Assembly (NCBI RefSeq): GCF_020283565.1
Contig: NC_060064.1
Location: 12,792,337 to 12,856,336 of the forward strand
Source: Trifolium pratense
Lineage: Eukaryota; Streptophyta; Magnoliopsida; Fabales; Fabaceae
Length of the DNA: 64,000 nt
Direction: 5' to 3'
In this document: in pieces, positions 39,260 to 51,344 of the stretch
How positions within the stretch are numbered: the first letter of the stretch is position 1
Layout of the letters: every line of letters begins with the position of its first letter
Notes under the pieces: generated by a model
Databases searched by the model: none
Told to the model about the DNA's origin: nothing
The model's input: the letters and a program-made list of their open reading frames with translations, nothing else
Made by a program: the position numbers and the translations under genes

Positions 39260-39504
39260 AAAGTGCTTAGGCTATTTAATTTTAATCCTAGTTTATTAGA
39301 GTGACATATGCTTTGAAGCTTAATGTGTTGGTGTTTATGTTAGTATAATATTGGTATTTTGTTGCTGCTCATGACAATGTTGAATCTATTTGTAATTTGA
39401 ACTTCAATTTTAGTGCTTTGAATCTTCATATTTCCATTTGTGCATGAGTTTTGTAATTTTTGCTTGAATTATTATATATGTCTTTGATTTTTTAAACATT
39501 AGAT

Positions 39505-40534
39505 ATGGAAGAAAATTCAAAGAGGCAAAGGAAACCAAAAGGTGTTGATACTTGCAATTGGACAATAGCTATGGATGAAGTTTTGATTGATGCATATTTG
39601 TATCAACAAACTTTGGGAAATAAAAATGGTAACAGTATGACAACAAGTGCCATGGATAGCATTCTTCAAGAGTTGAAAACTCACTTTCCGGACAAACCAA
39701 TTACTAAAGACAAGATTAAAGATCACATGAAACACATCAAAACAAAATTCAATGTTTCTTATGATATTTTCAAGAATGGTCTAAGTGGGTTTGCATGGGA
39801 TGGAACAAAAAACATGTGGGTTGCTGAAGAAGAAGTGTGGGAAAAGCTAATTGAGGTATTATTTACTTTAATTGGTATTTTTTACTATATTTACACGTTA
39901 AGAATTTTTTATGCGATGTTTTGCTTTATTTACTTCAATGTAGGCCAAACCTGAAGCTGCTGAATGGAAAAATAAGCCTATAATGTTTTATGATAAACTT
40001 GCAACACTTTTTGGAAAAGATAGAGCAACAGGAGAACATGAAGATACACCATTTGAAATGAGAGCAAGAAAAGCTGCAAATGCTAAAAGGCCTTCAACCA
40101 TTGAGGAAATAGACCATTTGGTAGAAGCCAATGAAGTTACTTTGGAGGGATGTGATGTTGATGAGGAATTTGATCCAGAAGGTTCTCCTAAAAGGCCTTC
40201 TATTAGCATGCCTCAAGATGTACCATCATCTAGGACTAACAAACGAGCAAAAGAGCTTGTTGAAGAAGATACAAGCATGGGAGACATTGCTAAAACTTTT
40301 AAGAAAATGATTGAGCTGTTTGAAATGAACACAATGGAGTTGGTTAAACAAAGTAAGAGTGCTAGTGGTGAAGATATTTGGGCTCAATTGGTTGACATTG
40401 GTGTTGACGAAGATTCCTTGCCTCATGTCTATATGCACCTTGTTCAGCATCCTGAAGCGTTGAAAGCTTTTAATGGAGTTCCAATTGATAAGCGCAAGGC
40501 AATGTTACCTTTCATTGTGCCGAACAAACCTTAA
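39505..40534 (+). CDS. Harbinger Myb/SANT-like protein (second transposon gene)
   Basis: Two exons (39505-39855, 39944-40534) give 313 residues. The N-terminal Myb/SANT-like domain reads NWTIAMDEVLIDAYLYQQTL, then KDKIKDHMKHIKTKFNVSYD and FAWDGTKNMWVAEEEVWEKL. A charged linker follows, then a helical tail (DIWAQLVDIGVDEDSLPHVY to AMLPFIV). In this superfamily the protein binds the element's ends and helps import the transposase. The gene lies 245 bp after the transposase on the same strand. The C-terminal tail is of the same general kind as the small genes at 1253-19150, although sequence identity is low. Confidence 0.85.
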
Positions 40535-40948
40535 AGAAGAGTATTAACATATGTAGTGAATCCAATGTTTGACTTATTTTGTTTAAGTACTCAGTTTGAG
40601 TCCAAGTTATGATTTAGTTGCTTATGGATTGTAATTTTGTTTTAAGTACTTATTTTCAGTCCAAGTTGTGATTTGGTTGTTTATGGATTGTAATTTTATT
40701 TTAAGACCAGGTTTTGGAATTTTCAGTCAAATTTTAATGATCTTGTTATATAAATGTGAACATAATAAGGATGTAATTGCTACCTGGCTTTTACTTCTTC
40801 TTTTCCTATGATCTCATATAACAAGGAGAAAAATGATGATGACATGCTGTAAATTTCAGTGAAAATCGACTGCATCTAATTTATTCTTTTTGACTCATAG
40901 GAAGGGTATGTCGTGGTGGTGTTTGCTACAAATTTGTACTGGTATTAT

Positions 40949-41617
40949 TGGTACGAAAATTGACCAAGAGGAGTTGAAAATCAACACAAGTGACATTCAA
41001 AGGGAAGTTAATGGCGTGGGGACTGTTTGGAATCCTCATCAAGGGCTGAGTTTAATTACTTGGTTATTTTAAGCATTTTCATCAATTAAGACAAATAAAA
41101 TTCAGCCATTTAAAGCCTTTCCAAGATGGTTACAAAAGAAGCATAAATGGGACACTCAAGGCCTTAAATAGGCATGTGACTAATCATGGAAAAGGAGTAT
41201 CATGAGCTGATTGCATTAAGTCATTTTATTTCTAGTTAATTGCATTTTTATTACTAGTTTTATTGTGTTTAATTAGGCCTTACTGTTTTTTTCGGCCATA
41301 TATGCATGTAATTTGATCATTTGCAATTATTCAATAAACAAGAACATTTCAGTCCAATTAGAAATTGTGTCTACAATTTTCGCCTGATTATTTGCAAGCG
41401 TCGCCTTGAAAATAGTCCGATTAGCTCAATTGGTGTTGAGTGCTAATCTCGTGTTAGGCTATTGGTGTAGTTTAACATTGCTTATTTCCTTGCTGTTTTC
41501 GCTAAAACCCAACAAACAAACACCTAAAACACTTAATAGAATTCGACTAATAAGGGTGGTACCTAGTACCTTCGTTATTGGTTGTTTGCTTCCGTTACCA
41601 CACCCTGATTCGTATCA
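40949..41617 (+). repeat. 5' LTR of the gypsy element
   Basis: Begins TGGTACGAAAATTGACC and ends CTGATTCGTATCA. It differs from the 3' LTR at only a few positions (for example GGGACACTC against GGGAGACTC, AACAAGAAC against AACAATAAC, and one extra T), so insertion is fairly recent. Confidence 0.9.
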
Positions 41618-41620
41618 TTA

Positions 41621-44600
41621 GTGGACAATGGAAGTAGCATAAATGTTACAAGGCAGACGCGTGTGGGACTAACCATGGGATCTTATGTTGATGAAATCTT
41701 GTGTGATGTGGTACCTATGGATGCAAGTCACATACTTTTGGGACGCCCTTGGCAATTTGATAGGGATGTCACGCATAGAGGAAGGTCCAATGAGCATGAA
41801 TTGAACTTCAATGGCAAGAGGATTGTGTTGAAACCAATGTCGTCAAATGAAGTCCGTTCCATGATTACAAAAAGAGGTAAAAAGCCTAGCCTCACTATGT
41901 TTGCTACTGAAAATGAAGTGAAGGATGCTATTGATAATGGTGAATTAGTCTACATGTTGGTTGCAAAGAATGCTAAGCAAGACGATGTAGAGACTCCTCT
42001 TAAACAACAATTGGAGGCTGTTTTGGGTGAGTATGAAGATGTGTTTCCAAGTGAACTACCAAATGGTTTGCCACCTATCCGTGGGATTGAGCATCAAATT
42101 GATCTAATTCCGGGAGTTCCATTACCAAACAAGGCTGCATATAGGTGTAATCCAGAGGAGACAAAGGAGTTGCAACGGCAAATTGAAGAATTGATAAGCA
42201 TGGGTTATGTGCGTGAATCAATGAGCCCATGTGCTGTTCCGACATTGTTGGTTCCTAAGAAGGATGGATCATGGAGAATGTGTATTGATAGTAGGGCGGT
42301 GAACAACATAACCATCAAATATCGTTTTCCCATTCCAAGACTAGATGATATGCTTGATGAGTTACATGGATCGGTTATCTTCTCAAAAATTGATCTAAGG
42401 AGTGGATATCACCAAATCAGAATGCGTGAAGGTGATGAATGGAAGACGGCATTCAAGACTAAGCATGGTCTATATGAATGGCTAGTTATGCCATTTGGGC
42501 TCACAAATGCACCTAGCACCTTTATGAGGCTCATGAACGAAGTACTCAAGCCTTTTTTGGGTAAGTTTGTTGTTGTTTATCTTGATGACATATTGGTGTA
42601 TAGCAAATCTATTGAGGAGCATTTCACTCATTTGAAACAAATCTTTGAGACCCTAAGAGCACAAAAACTATATGGGAAGAAGGAAAAGTGTGATTTCTTG
42701 GTTGAAAGTGTGGTGTTTCTTGGATATGTGGTGTCTAAAGATGGAGTATCCGTTGATCAAACAAAAGTGGATGCTATCAAGACTTGGCCGAGCCCTACAA
42801 CAGTTTCGGAGGTGAGATCTTTCCTTGGTCTTGCATCATTTTATCGGCGCTTTATCCAGAATTTTAGCACTATAGCAAGTCCTATGACCGAATGTTTGAA
42901 GAAGGGTGCGTTTGAGTGGAATGAACAAGCACAAAAGGCTTTTGAATTGATCAAGTTAAAGCTTTGTGAAGCTCCTGTTTTAGCTTTACCCGATTTCACT
43001 CAACCATTTGAAGTTGAATGTGATGCTAGTGGAGTTGGCATTGGGGCTGTTTTGATACAAAACAAAAGGCCTATAGCTTATTTCTCGGAGAAATTGGGAG
43101 GAGCCAGATTGAACTATTGCACCTATGACAAAGAGTTCTATGCCATTGTGAGAGCTCTTGATCATTGGAATCATTATTTGCGTTCTAATCACTTTATATT
43201 ACATTCAGATCATGAGTCTTTGAAGTATATCAATGGGCAACAAAAGTTGAGTCCAAGGCATGCTAAATGGGTTGAATTTCTTCAATCTTTTAATTTCTCT
43301 TCAAAATACAAAGATGGTAAGAGAAATGTGGTGGCTGATGCTCTTTCAAGGAGGTATGCTTTAATTTCAATTCTTGAAACTCGCTTACTTGGTTTTGAGA
43401 CTTTGAAAGATTATTATAAAGAAGATGTGGATTTTGGTGAAATATACTCTAATTGTGAGAATGGAGCATTTGGAAAGTACATAGTGCAGGATGGATTTTT
43501 ATTCAAGGAGAATCGGCTTTGCATCCCAAGGCATTCAATTCGTGAGTTACTAGTTCGTGAAGCTCATGGTGGAGGTTTGGCTGGTCATTTTGGCATTACA
43601 AAGACCTTGGAGATTTTAAAAGAACACTTTCATTGGCCAAAGATGTTAGGAGATGTGCAAAAAGTCATTAGCAAGTGTGTTACTTGTCATATGGCAAAGA
43701 GTTCTTTCAAACCAGGGGCGTATACTCCCTTGCCAACGCCTAGTGGTCCTTGGATGGATGTGAGCATGGATTTCATTGTGGCTTTGCCCCGTACACAGCG
43801 AGGTAAAGATGCTATTATGGTTGTTGTTGATAGGTTTTCAAAGATGACACATTTTGTAGCTTGTCACAAAACAGATGATGCTAGTAATGTTGCTGATTTG
43901 TACTTTCGTGAGATTGTGCGTTTACATGGAGTTCCTAAAACTATTGTTTCCGATCGTGATTCAAAGTTTTTGAGTTATTTTTTGGAACACATTATGGACA
44001 AACCGAGGTGACTAATAGAACTCTTGGTACTTTGCTGCGTGGTTTGGTTAGTAAAACTCAAAAGGATTGGGACTTGAAGCTAGCTCATGCTGAATTTGCC
44101 TACAACCGGTCCCCTACATATGCTACTAATCATTCTCCTTTTGAAGTTGTTTATGGTGTGAATCCTTACTTGCCATTGGATTTGATAGTTATGCCAAAAG
44201 AGGAGTTAGTTCATCCAGATGCCGAGGCCAAACTCAAAGCAATGATCAAGCTACATAAGCAAGTGCAAGAAAGAATCAAGGCCGTGAATGAAGTTTACAA
44301 GCAAAGGTCCAAGAATAAGAAGCCTAAGTTATTCAATGAAGGTGATCTTGTGTGGGTCCATTTGAGAAAAGAAAGATTCCCAAGCAAGAGAAAGAATAAG
44401 CTCATGCCTAGAGCTGATGGTCCTTTCAAAGTTATATCAAAGATCAATGACAATGCATACAAGATTGATTTGCCCGGAGAATATGGAGTACATGCTACTT
44501 TCAATGTTGGAGATCTCTCACCGTATTTAGATGATGATGGTATTCAAGAATTGAGGTCAATTCCTTTCAAAGGGGGAGGGGATGGTACGAAAATTGACCA

Positions 44601-44706
44601 AGAGGAGTTGAAAATCAACACTAGTGACATTCAAAGGGAAGTTAATGGCGTGGGGACTGTTTGGAATCCTCATCAAGGGCTGAGTTTAATTACTTGGTTA
44701 TTTTAA
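41621..44706 (+). pseudogene. Gypsy pol remnant: protease end, RT, RNase H, broken integrase
   Basis: The first frame (41621-44011, plus strand) starts in the last part of the protease ([15 protein letters not shown]). It continues with reverse transcriptase (LDDI in YLDD at 42578-42589), RNase H ([14 protein letters not shown]) and integrase (HH-CC region [11 protein letters not shown] and the catalytic Asp parts MDFIVALP and VSDRDSKF). Near 43981-44000 a deletion removes about 20 codons of the integrase core and shifts the frame, so the first frame stops at 44011. The second (44008-44706) carries the integrase C-terminal part (FNEGDLVWVHLRKER) and ends inside the 3' LTR. With gag and part of protease also gone, the copy cannot be autonomous. 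Confidence 0.9.
44569..44582 (+). promoter_or_regulatory. Polypurine tract
   Basis: AAAGGGGGAGGGGA abuts the 3' LTR, the place where plus-strand DNA synthesis is primed in LTR elements. Confidence 0.85.
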
Positions 44707-45250
44707 GCATTTTCATCAATTAAGACAAATAAAATTCAGCCATTTAAAGCCTTTCCAAGATGGTTACAAAAGAAGCATAAATGGGAGACTCAAGGCCTTA
44801 AATAGGCATGTGACTAATCATGGAAAAGGAGTATCATGAGCTGATTGCATTAAGTCATTTTATTTCTAGTTAATTGCATTTTTATTACTAGTTTTATTGT
44901 GTTAATTAGGCCTTACTGTTTTTTTCGGCCATATATGCATGTAATTTGATCATTTGCAATTATTCAATAAACAATAACATTTCAGTCCAATTAGAAATTG
45001 TGTCTACAATTTTCGCCTGATTATTTGCAAGCGTCGCCTTGAAAATAGTCCGATTAGCTCAATTGGTGTTGAGTGCTAATCTCGTGTTAGGCTATTGGTG
45101 TAGTTTAACATTGCTTATTTCCTTGCTGTTTTCGCTAAAACCCAACAAACAAACACCTAAAACACTTAATAGAATTCGACTAATAAGGGTGGTACCTAGT
45201 ACCTTCGTTATTGGTTGTTTGCTTCCGTTACCACACCCTGATTCGTATCA
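44583..45250 (+). repeat. 3' LTR of the gypsy element
   Basis: Begins TGGTACGAAAATTGACC and ends GTATCA before ATTAT. It carries the stop codon of the last pol frame at 44704-44706. Confidence 0.9.
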
Positions 45251-47292
45251 ATTATGCAGCAGGAGTATGGAAGGAAACCTTTGATTTTAGTTTGTAGAGG
45301 GGATGGTTTTGGATATGGTAGCTATATTATATGCACTTGATGAAATGTCTTGATAATTACTTATAACCTGTAAGCTACTAATGTTTTGAGAGTATGTATG
45401 AAGAGTGGAGGTGGCGGAACTGAACTCCATAACTAACTATCACTCTATCAGGTAGCATGCTTCAAGTCATTTATCTTTGTATGTAGAATGAACAATTTGT
45501 TTTTTAGTTGTTGATGTTAAAGTGATACTGCACTTATTTTGTAGTTTAATTCATGTAAACCTAGCAAATTTCATTGGTTATTTTGTCTTTTGATATATGA
45601 AATAGATAGATAGATATAGATAGATATGCTATGGTTTAGACGCTTGAAATATAGCGAATTTTAATTTTAGTTCTTGTTTATTGATATTCATAGTTGAAAA
45701 AGCCTTCAAATTGATATTCCATGTTGAAGTTATTGCCTATAACATATGTTTTACAATAAGGGTAAAATTGGAATAAAAATATTATATTTTATTCCATTCC
45801 GTTCACTTCCCAAACAATGGAGTGGTAATTTTGTTCCATTCCATCATTGAATATCCAAACAATGGAACGGAATTTGTGTTTCATTCCGTTCCACTCCATT
45901 CCATTCCATTATGTTCCATTCCGCTCCATTCCGTTATGTACCATCAATCCAAACATAGCCTAAGGGTTTCTAATTTAAAAGAGGTAAAATATAATTTTAA
46001 TATAAGTGGGGCGGGTTCGGGGTGGGTATCAATGTCCCCATTACCCGCCCCAACCCCGTCTTTTGAAATCGGGGAAAATCCAAACTCGGACCCAAACCCA
46101 GTCAATTCGGGTTTTCCCCGTCAAGGCGGGTAGGATTTGAGCGGGTATGGGTTTTATTGCCATCCGATGAATAGTGAAGTCAACTCCATAATGTTTTGAG
46201 AAACTTAGAGTAAAAACTGAGAGATATATTGAATTAGTCACAGTTTCGAAGTAAAAATAATAGGCTTAAATCCAATTTTGATCTCTCTATTTTTAAATTT
46301 TGAAATTTTAATCGGTTATTTTAAAAATCAATTTTTTAGTCCCCAAATATTTTTTAATTACTTTTTATCTTGCACCCTTTCTGTTTTGGAGTCAACTTTA
46401 ATGACATGGTAAAGTATTTGTGACTATTTTTGAATAAAATATTTTTGGAGTCAACACATATATTTCTACATTTAAACAGAAATATTAATTAATTTTCATT
46501 GTGTTAAAAATAGAAATATGTGTTGAAAACATACATGTTATTTAAAAACACAAATATCTGTTTAACAATTCTTGTTTAAAATAACAAAACATATTAAGGA
46601 ACATAAATAGTAGGTTACCTTTTATTAGAAATCAAAAAATAACCGATCCATTTAAGCATTTCAATAATTTTTGCTTTGTCAATAAATGCGCTTCATCTTC
46701 ACAGTTAGAATATTTGATCAACTCACCAATCCCAAATTTACAACTCTGTCTCAAATCTCTGATGCTTTATTGAAAGTTGTATGCAATCCTTGCATTTATG
46801 TGGTTTATCTCTATATCTATAGATTAGCATGTAGTTGACTATGTTAGATGAAATTCAAAGGGAAATAACAAATTTCAAGCATGATATTTTCATTTATGCA
46901 TTATTCAAATACTAACTCGTGCTTTCATTCAATGATTATATTATTTTAATTAAAGTATTTTCTTTTGTTTATGGAAACTCTGTTTTGCAATTTGGAGATG
47001 GTGGTGGTGATACAAACAATTATGATTTAGGCTATTGGTTTGAGATAGTGACTTCACCTTAAGAGTTAAGACTCCACTAATTAGAGCTCAACAATTAACT
47101 CTAAGCATAAACGGACAATTACATTTTAATGTTGTTGTGCCTTCTCGTTTTTTGTTGGCGTACATCCTATAATCGCCACCTTTCTAACAACCCATTACAA
47201 CATAAGCTTTTATGTTGTTACCCCCATTGTCGGACTTCGCAACCACTGCAATAAATCTCAACTTCTCCGCTTCGGGACAAATCTATTGTTGC

Positions 47293-47417
47293 TGTTAAGA
47301 AGTCCCACGTCGGTTGAGAGATGACCTGACGAAGTGTTTATAAACTAGAGGCAATCCTCACCTTACAAGCCGGTTTTGTAATGATGAGTTAGGCCCAATA
47401 CTCATTTCTAAGAGTTG
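47293..47417. mobile_element. LTR-like fragment
   Basis: TGTTAAGAAGTCCCACGTCG followed by GCCGGTTTTGTAATGATGAG and TTAGGCCCAATAC has the look of a legume LTR start (TGTT and CCCACxTCGG). No partner LTR or coding part is nearby. Recognised by eye only. Confidence 0.4.
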
Positions 47418-47619
47418 CGTCTCTTGTCGTGTAGTAAACTTTTTATCCGTCAGGAATTGTAGGCAAAAATCAACCGTGGGATCCACAACCATCGATTTTT
47501 TGCTCGATTGCTCATCACCCTTATCTTCAACCTTAGACAGCTTCACACCAACCTTAGGTTCTTTACTTGGTTTAGGATCAACTATAACTAAAACAAATTT
47601 AGTTCCAGTAACAGTAATC

Positions 47620-47848
47620 CGCTACTTAAGTAGCGAACCTGACCAGTACGATAGATTGACATGATTCATACGAAATGCATACGAGAGAAGTTTTAGATAC
47701 ACATTACCTTTGTATTCAGCTCACTAGGATGTATGTAGAGTTTGATGCTTTAGTTGTGTTGGAAACAAAATTTTGGTGAAAATGAATTTTTTTTGAAGGG
47801 TTTGCAAAAAAGTTGATGGAAAAGTAATTGTTTGTGTCCGAATGTCAT

Positions 47849-47928
<80 letters not shown>

Positions 47929-47988
47929 TCGCTACTTAAGTAACGAAATGATGCAACTGTGCACACCGGTTTTGTTACTTAAGTAGCG
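47620..47988. repeat. CGCTACTTAAGTAGCG palindromes
   Basis: The 16-base palindrome occurs at 47620-47635, as CGCTACTTAAGTAACG at 47930-47945, and as its inverse near 47974-47988. A worn copy lies at 51047-51062, beyond the hAT element. The second and third form an inverted pair 28 bp apart. Confidence 0.7.
47851..47925. repeat. (TA)n microsatellite
   Basis: Nearly 37 TA units between two of the palindromes. Confidence 0.95.
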
Positions 47989-48030
47989 GATGAGAAAAAA
48001 ATTTCACATATTCTTAGGGTGTCTTTGAGG

Positions 48031-50963
48031 TAGGGGTGTGCAAAATACCTGGATATAAGGCCCAAACCATAACCAGATCCAAGTCCATTTTTAAATATCT
48101 GGATTTTAGTATATGGTTATTAACAAATCATTTTCATCTGGTCGGCGAACACCGAAAAACCGTAAAAACAGGTCTGCTGTTTGGGATGACTTCACGTTAG
48201 ATCCCGAATCGGAAAAAATAGTGATATGCGACCATTGCGGCAAAAAGCTCAAGTATAATGGGACGAGTTCGATGGCAGCACATCTTAAGGTTTGCAAGCA
48301 TAATCCGAATAATGAATCTAACAAGAGGCAGAGAAATAATCCATCGTCAATGAATGTTGAAGGGCAGGTGATTTCTTCCCCTTTAATGCCTAGGTTTGAT
48401 CAAGAGAAATTGCGGTATTTACTTGTGAAGATGTTTGTAGGCATGGAACTTCCTTTGAATACAGTGGAGCATCCTGATTTTCAAGAATTTGTAAATGGCT
48501 TGAATCCAAAATTTAATCTTATATCACGTACTACAGTTGCACGTGATACTTTGTTGTTATGGGATGTAGAAAAGGCGAAAATGAAAAATTTTCTCGCCCA
48601 ACACTGCCACAGAGTTTCCCTCACTGCTGATACATGGACATATGTCCAAAATCTCTGTTATATGTGTATCACTGCTCACTTTATTGACAATAACTGGACC
48701 TTGCAGAGTAGAGTTTTAAGTTTTTGCCAAGTCACAAGCCACTCGTGAGATGTAATTGCAAACACTATTGACAATTGTTTGACTGATTGGGGACTTATTC
48801 GTGTCTTGACTATCACACTTGATAATGCGTCCTCAAATGATCTTGGAATTAAACATTTGAAGAAGAAGCTACTATCTTGTAACAGCTTACTTTTGAAGGG
48901 GGAATACTTACATTTGCGTTGTTGTGCACATGTCTTAAACCTCATTGTGAAGGAGGGGTTGAAAGATGTTGACGAATCTGTTTTGAGAATTCGAGGTTCA
49001 GTAAAATATGCTAGGGCTTCTGCTCACAGGTTTGCAAAATTCAAAACAGCTGTAGAACTTTCGAACACAGAGTACAAAGGTCTTGTGTGCCTTGATGTAG
49101 AAACAAGGTGGAATTCGACTTATTTAATGTTAGACTCAGCTTTGAAGCATCAAAAGGCTTTTGAAATGCTTGAAATTCAAGATCCCAAGTTCACTGAGGA
49201 GCTAGTTGAAAAGGGGAAGGGTGTGCCCACATATATGGATTGGGAGGAAGCACAAGCGATTCTGCCGTTTCTCAAAATATTTTATGATGCTACACTTCGG
49301 ATATCGGGTTCCTCTTATGTGGCCTCTAATATGTATATGTTAGAGGTCTTTGAAATTGGGTCTCAGATAAATAAGATGTGTGATTCTGATGATGCATTCT
49401 TAGAGAGCATGGCTCTAAAGATGAGAAAGAAATATGATAGGTATTGGGGAAAAAATTGAGCAGTTGAACATGTTGTTGTTGATTTCTACAGTCTTAGACC
49501 CTAGGTACAAATTAAAGTATGTCAACTGGTCGATCAGTGATAATTTTAACTCACAGGAGGCAAAAGAATTAAAAGAATTGTTGGAAACTAATTTGTATCA
49601 ACTATTCGCGGAGTATAGTGGTGTGGGGCAAGGTTCCCAACGTGGTTCTCAGTTGAGTTTAGGTGGTAAGCAAGATCGTTATAGTTACAGTCGGTTTTTA
49701 CAGTCCACTGGTTCGTCCTCCTCTGGTCAAACTGATTTGCAGAAGTACCTAGAAGAATCTATAGAAACTCAGTTTCCCGATGACTTTGATATTTTAAAAT
49801 GGTGGAAGGAAAACTCCAGCCGTCTTCCGATCCTTGCAAAGATGGCAAAAGACTTGTTTGCCATACCAATCTCCACGGTACCATCTGAGTCTACTTTTAG
49901 TCTTGGAGGATGGGTGATTGATGAACATCGCAGTTGCCTCACACCTAAAATGGTGGAAGCTCTTATTTGTAGTTATAGCTGCATTAGAGGATCGCGTAAA
50001 TCCTCAATAATTGATTCACTTATTATTGAGGATTACAATGAACTTGAGAAATTAGAGCAAGGTATGATGATATCACTAATAGTCTAATTAAAGTTATGAT
50101 TTATTAGATTATAAGTTGGTTATTAATAAGTTTTATTTCTGCTTTTTTCTGTAGAAGTAGCTGCTATGAAAACTGGTGATGCTTGTTCAGCCTCGGTTGC
50201 TCTCGATGAAGATTGACGAGTTTTTTTTTTGTTTCGTATTAGACTATTAGCTATGGATAATTTGTTATGGTGATGTATAGACTTAAGCTTATGTGCTTTC
50301 TTTTAGCATGTTTTGAGCTTAGTTTAATTGGTCTGTGTATAGATTGAATGTTGATTTTCTGTTCTGCTTTGTTATCAGACCTACAGTTTGAAATCTCATG
50401 AATTTACTGTGGAATTTTAAACTGGTTTTCATGTTGCTTCTGTCAATGAATCTCATGGAACTATTTTATGAGTAGTTGTATACTAATTCATGTTTCTGAA
50501 CCACAACTTAGTAATCTTGTTCAATTTATTTCAATTCATGTTTCTGAAACCACAGCTTAGTAATCTTGTTCAATTTATTTTTTAGCTTAGAAGTCACTGG
50601 AGGAAACCATAATTATATAATTATTTTTTAGCTTAGAAGTCACTGGAGGAAACCACAGCAAAATTTGGTCTTAAAATCTGTTTTTTTTTACTTGAAAAAA
50701 AAAAAACCAGTTTTGCAAGAGAAATATCCGGTTATTAACACAGTTTTAAAAATAACCAGTTTAAAATTGGATTTAAAAAATTAACCGTTTTTAAACCGGT
50801 TTTTATAAAAACATTTGGTTATGTATCCGTATCCAAATTTATAACCAGTTATATAACCGGTTTATAAAAAAATATGGTTATGGTTATGTATCCAAATCCA
50901 TATAAGTGGTTTTGGTTTGGATATGGTTTGGTTTGTCAAAATAACCGACCATGCACACCCCTA
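48031..50963 (+). mobile_element. hAT transposon with transposase gene, 2933 bp
   Basis: A perfect 8-bp target duplication CTTTGAGG (48023-48030, 50964-50971) flanks ends TAGGGGTGTGCAAAATACC and, inverted, TAGGGGTGTGCATGGTCGG. Repeated AACCGGTTTAT-like words lie near the right end, and two short tandem duplications (about 54 and 45 bp) lie at 50486-50660. Confidence 0.9.
48113..50216 (+). pseudogene. hAT transposase with one stop and one frameshift
   Basis: The N-terminus has an intact BED zinc finger (VWDDFTLDPESEKIVICDHC, then HLKVC). Domain order continues with the RNase H-like region (VSLTADTW, LDNASSND, LRCCAHVLNLIV, TRWNSTYLML) and the dimerisation region (FDILKWWKENSSRLPILAKM, ISTVPSESTFSLGGWVIDEH). 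Two lesions break it: an in-frame TGA at 48746-48748 and one extra base in the A-run near 49450, after which the frame at 49434-50061 continues. A short last exon (50155-50216) after a GTATGA...TGTAG intron completes the C-terminus. With only two lesions the copy is young but inactive. It belongs to the same broad BED-hAT group as the element at 1999-5969, yet the proteins differ clearly. Confidence 0.9.
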
Positions 50964-50971
50964 CTTTGAGG

Positions 50972-51344
50972 GTGTTAAACTTGAATCTTAAATGTTGGTG
51001 GATTTGAATTTTTTTACCTCTCTACTATTTATGAAATATATTATATCCGCTACTTAAATAGTTGACAAGTATTTTGATAATGGGAAAAGCTAGCATGACC
51101 TTTGATAATTTGGCGGAACTCGTTGGTTGGTTATTTGATTATTTCTGTCTCAAAAAAAGTGGCTCAATATCGTACTACGTGTCACAACCTCAATCACCAT
51201 TTCATATATTCTCTCAATCCCAAACTCATTTCCACTTGTTCATTTTCCATGCAATCACTTCCTTAATCCTTACCATCGTTCATGTTTAGATTCACTTTTC
51301 TTGCATAGTAGAGAAGTGTTTTTTCTATAAGAGCATGTTCATTT
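50972..51344. other. Upstream region of the BODYGUARD-type gene
   Basis: AT-rich, with the worn fourth palindrome at 51047-51062. No coding frame with recognisable motifs; it probably includes the promoter of the gene at 51345. Confidence 0.4.

Larger units (their letters stand above)
40949..45250 (+). mobile_element. Ty3/gypsy LTR retrotransposon, internally deleted
   Basis: Two LTRs of 669 and 668 bp, both TGGTACG...GTATCA, and a perfect 5-bp target duplication ATTAT (40944-40948, 45251-45255). A polypurine tract AAAGGGGGAGGGGA lies directly before the 3' LTR. No primer-binding site and no gag follow the 5' LTR: the internal part starts within the protease region. Inserted into the tail of the Harbinger element. 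Confidence 0.9.
37157..45960 (+). mobile_element. PIF/Harbinger transposon
   Basis: Ends GACTATGTTTGGATTGGTGG and, inverted, GGCTATGTTTGGATTGATGG, with the 3-bp target TAA on both sides (37154-37156, 45961-45963). Subterminal GGAATGGAATGG repeats lie inside both ends. It carries the two genes typical of the superfamily, a DDE transposase and a Myb/SANT-like protein in the same direction, and is interrupted by a gypsy element at 40949-45250. Confidence 0.9.
36929..46165. mobile_element. Outer hAT-like element, split by a Harbinger element
   Basis: Outside the Harbinger ends (37157 and 45960) lie two halves of a GC-rich element: CATGGCAGCGGGCCGGGGAC on the left and, inverted, GGATGGCAATAAAACCCATA on the right. 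GATGAATT (36921-36928) and GATGAATA (46166-46173) match at 7 of 8 bases as a target duplication. Internal halves meet at matching TAAAAT-rich sequence. No coding capacity of its own. Confidence 0.55.
46174..48022. other. Spacer with LTR fragment, TA tract and palindromes
   Basis: No gene is seen. A unit like the AGTCCCTGCA repeat starts near 46262, an LTR-like piece lies at 47293-47417, and the CGCTACTTAAGTAGCG palindromes and a (TA)n run follow. Confidence 0.4.
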
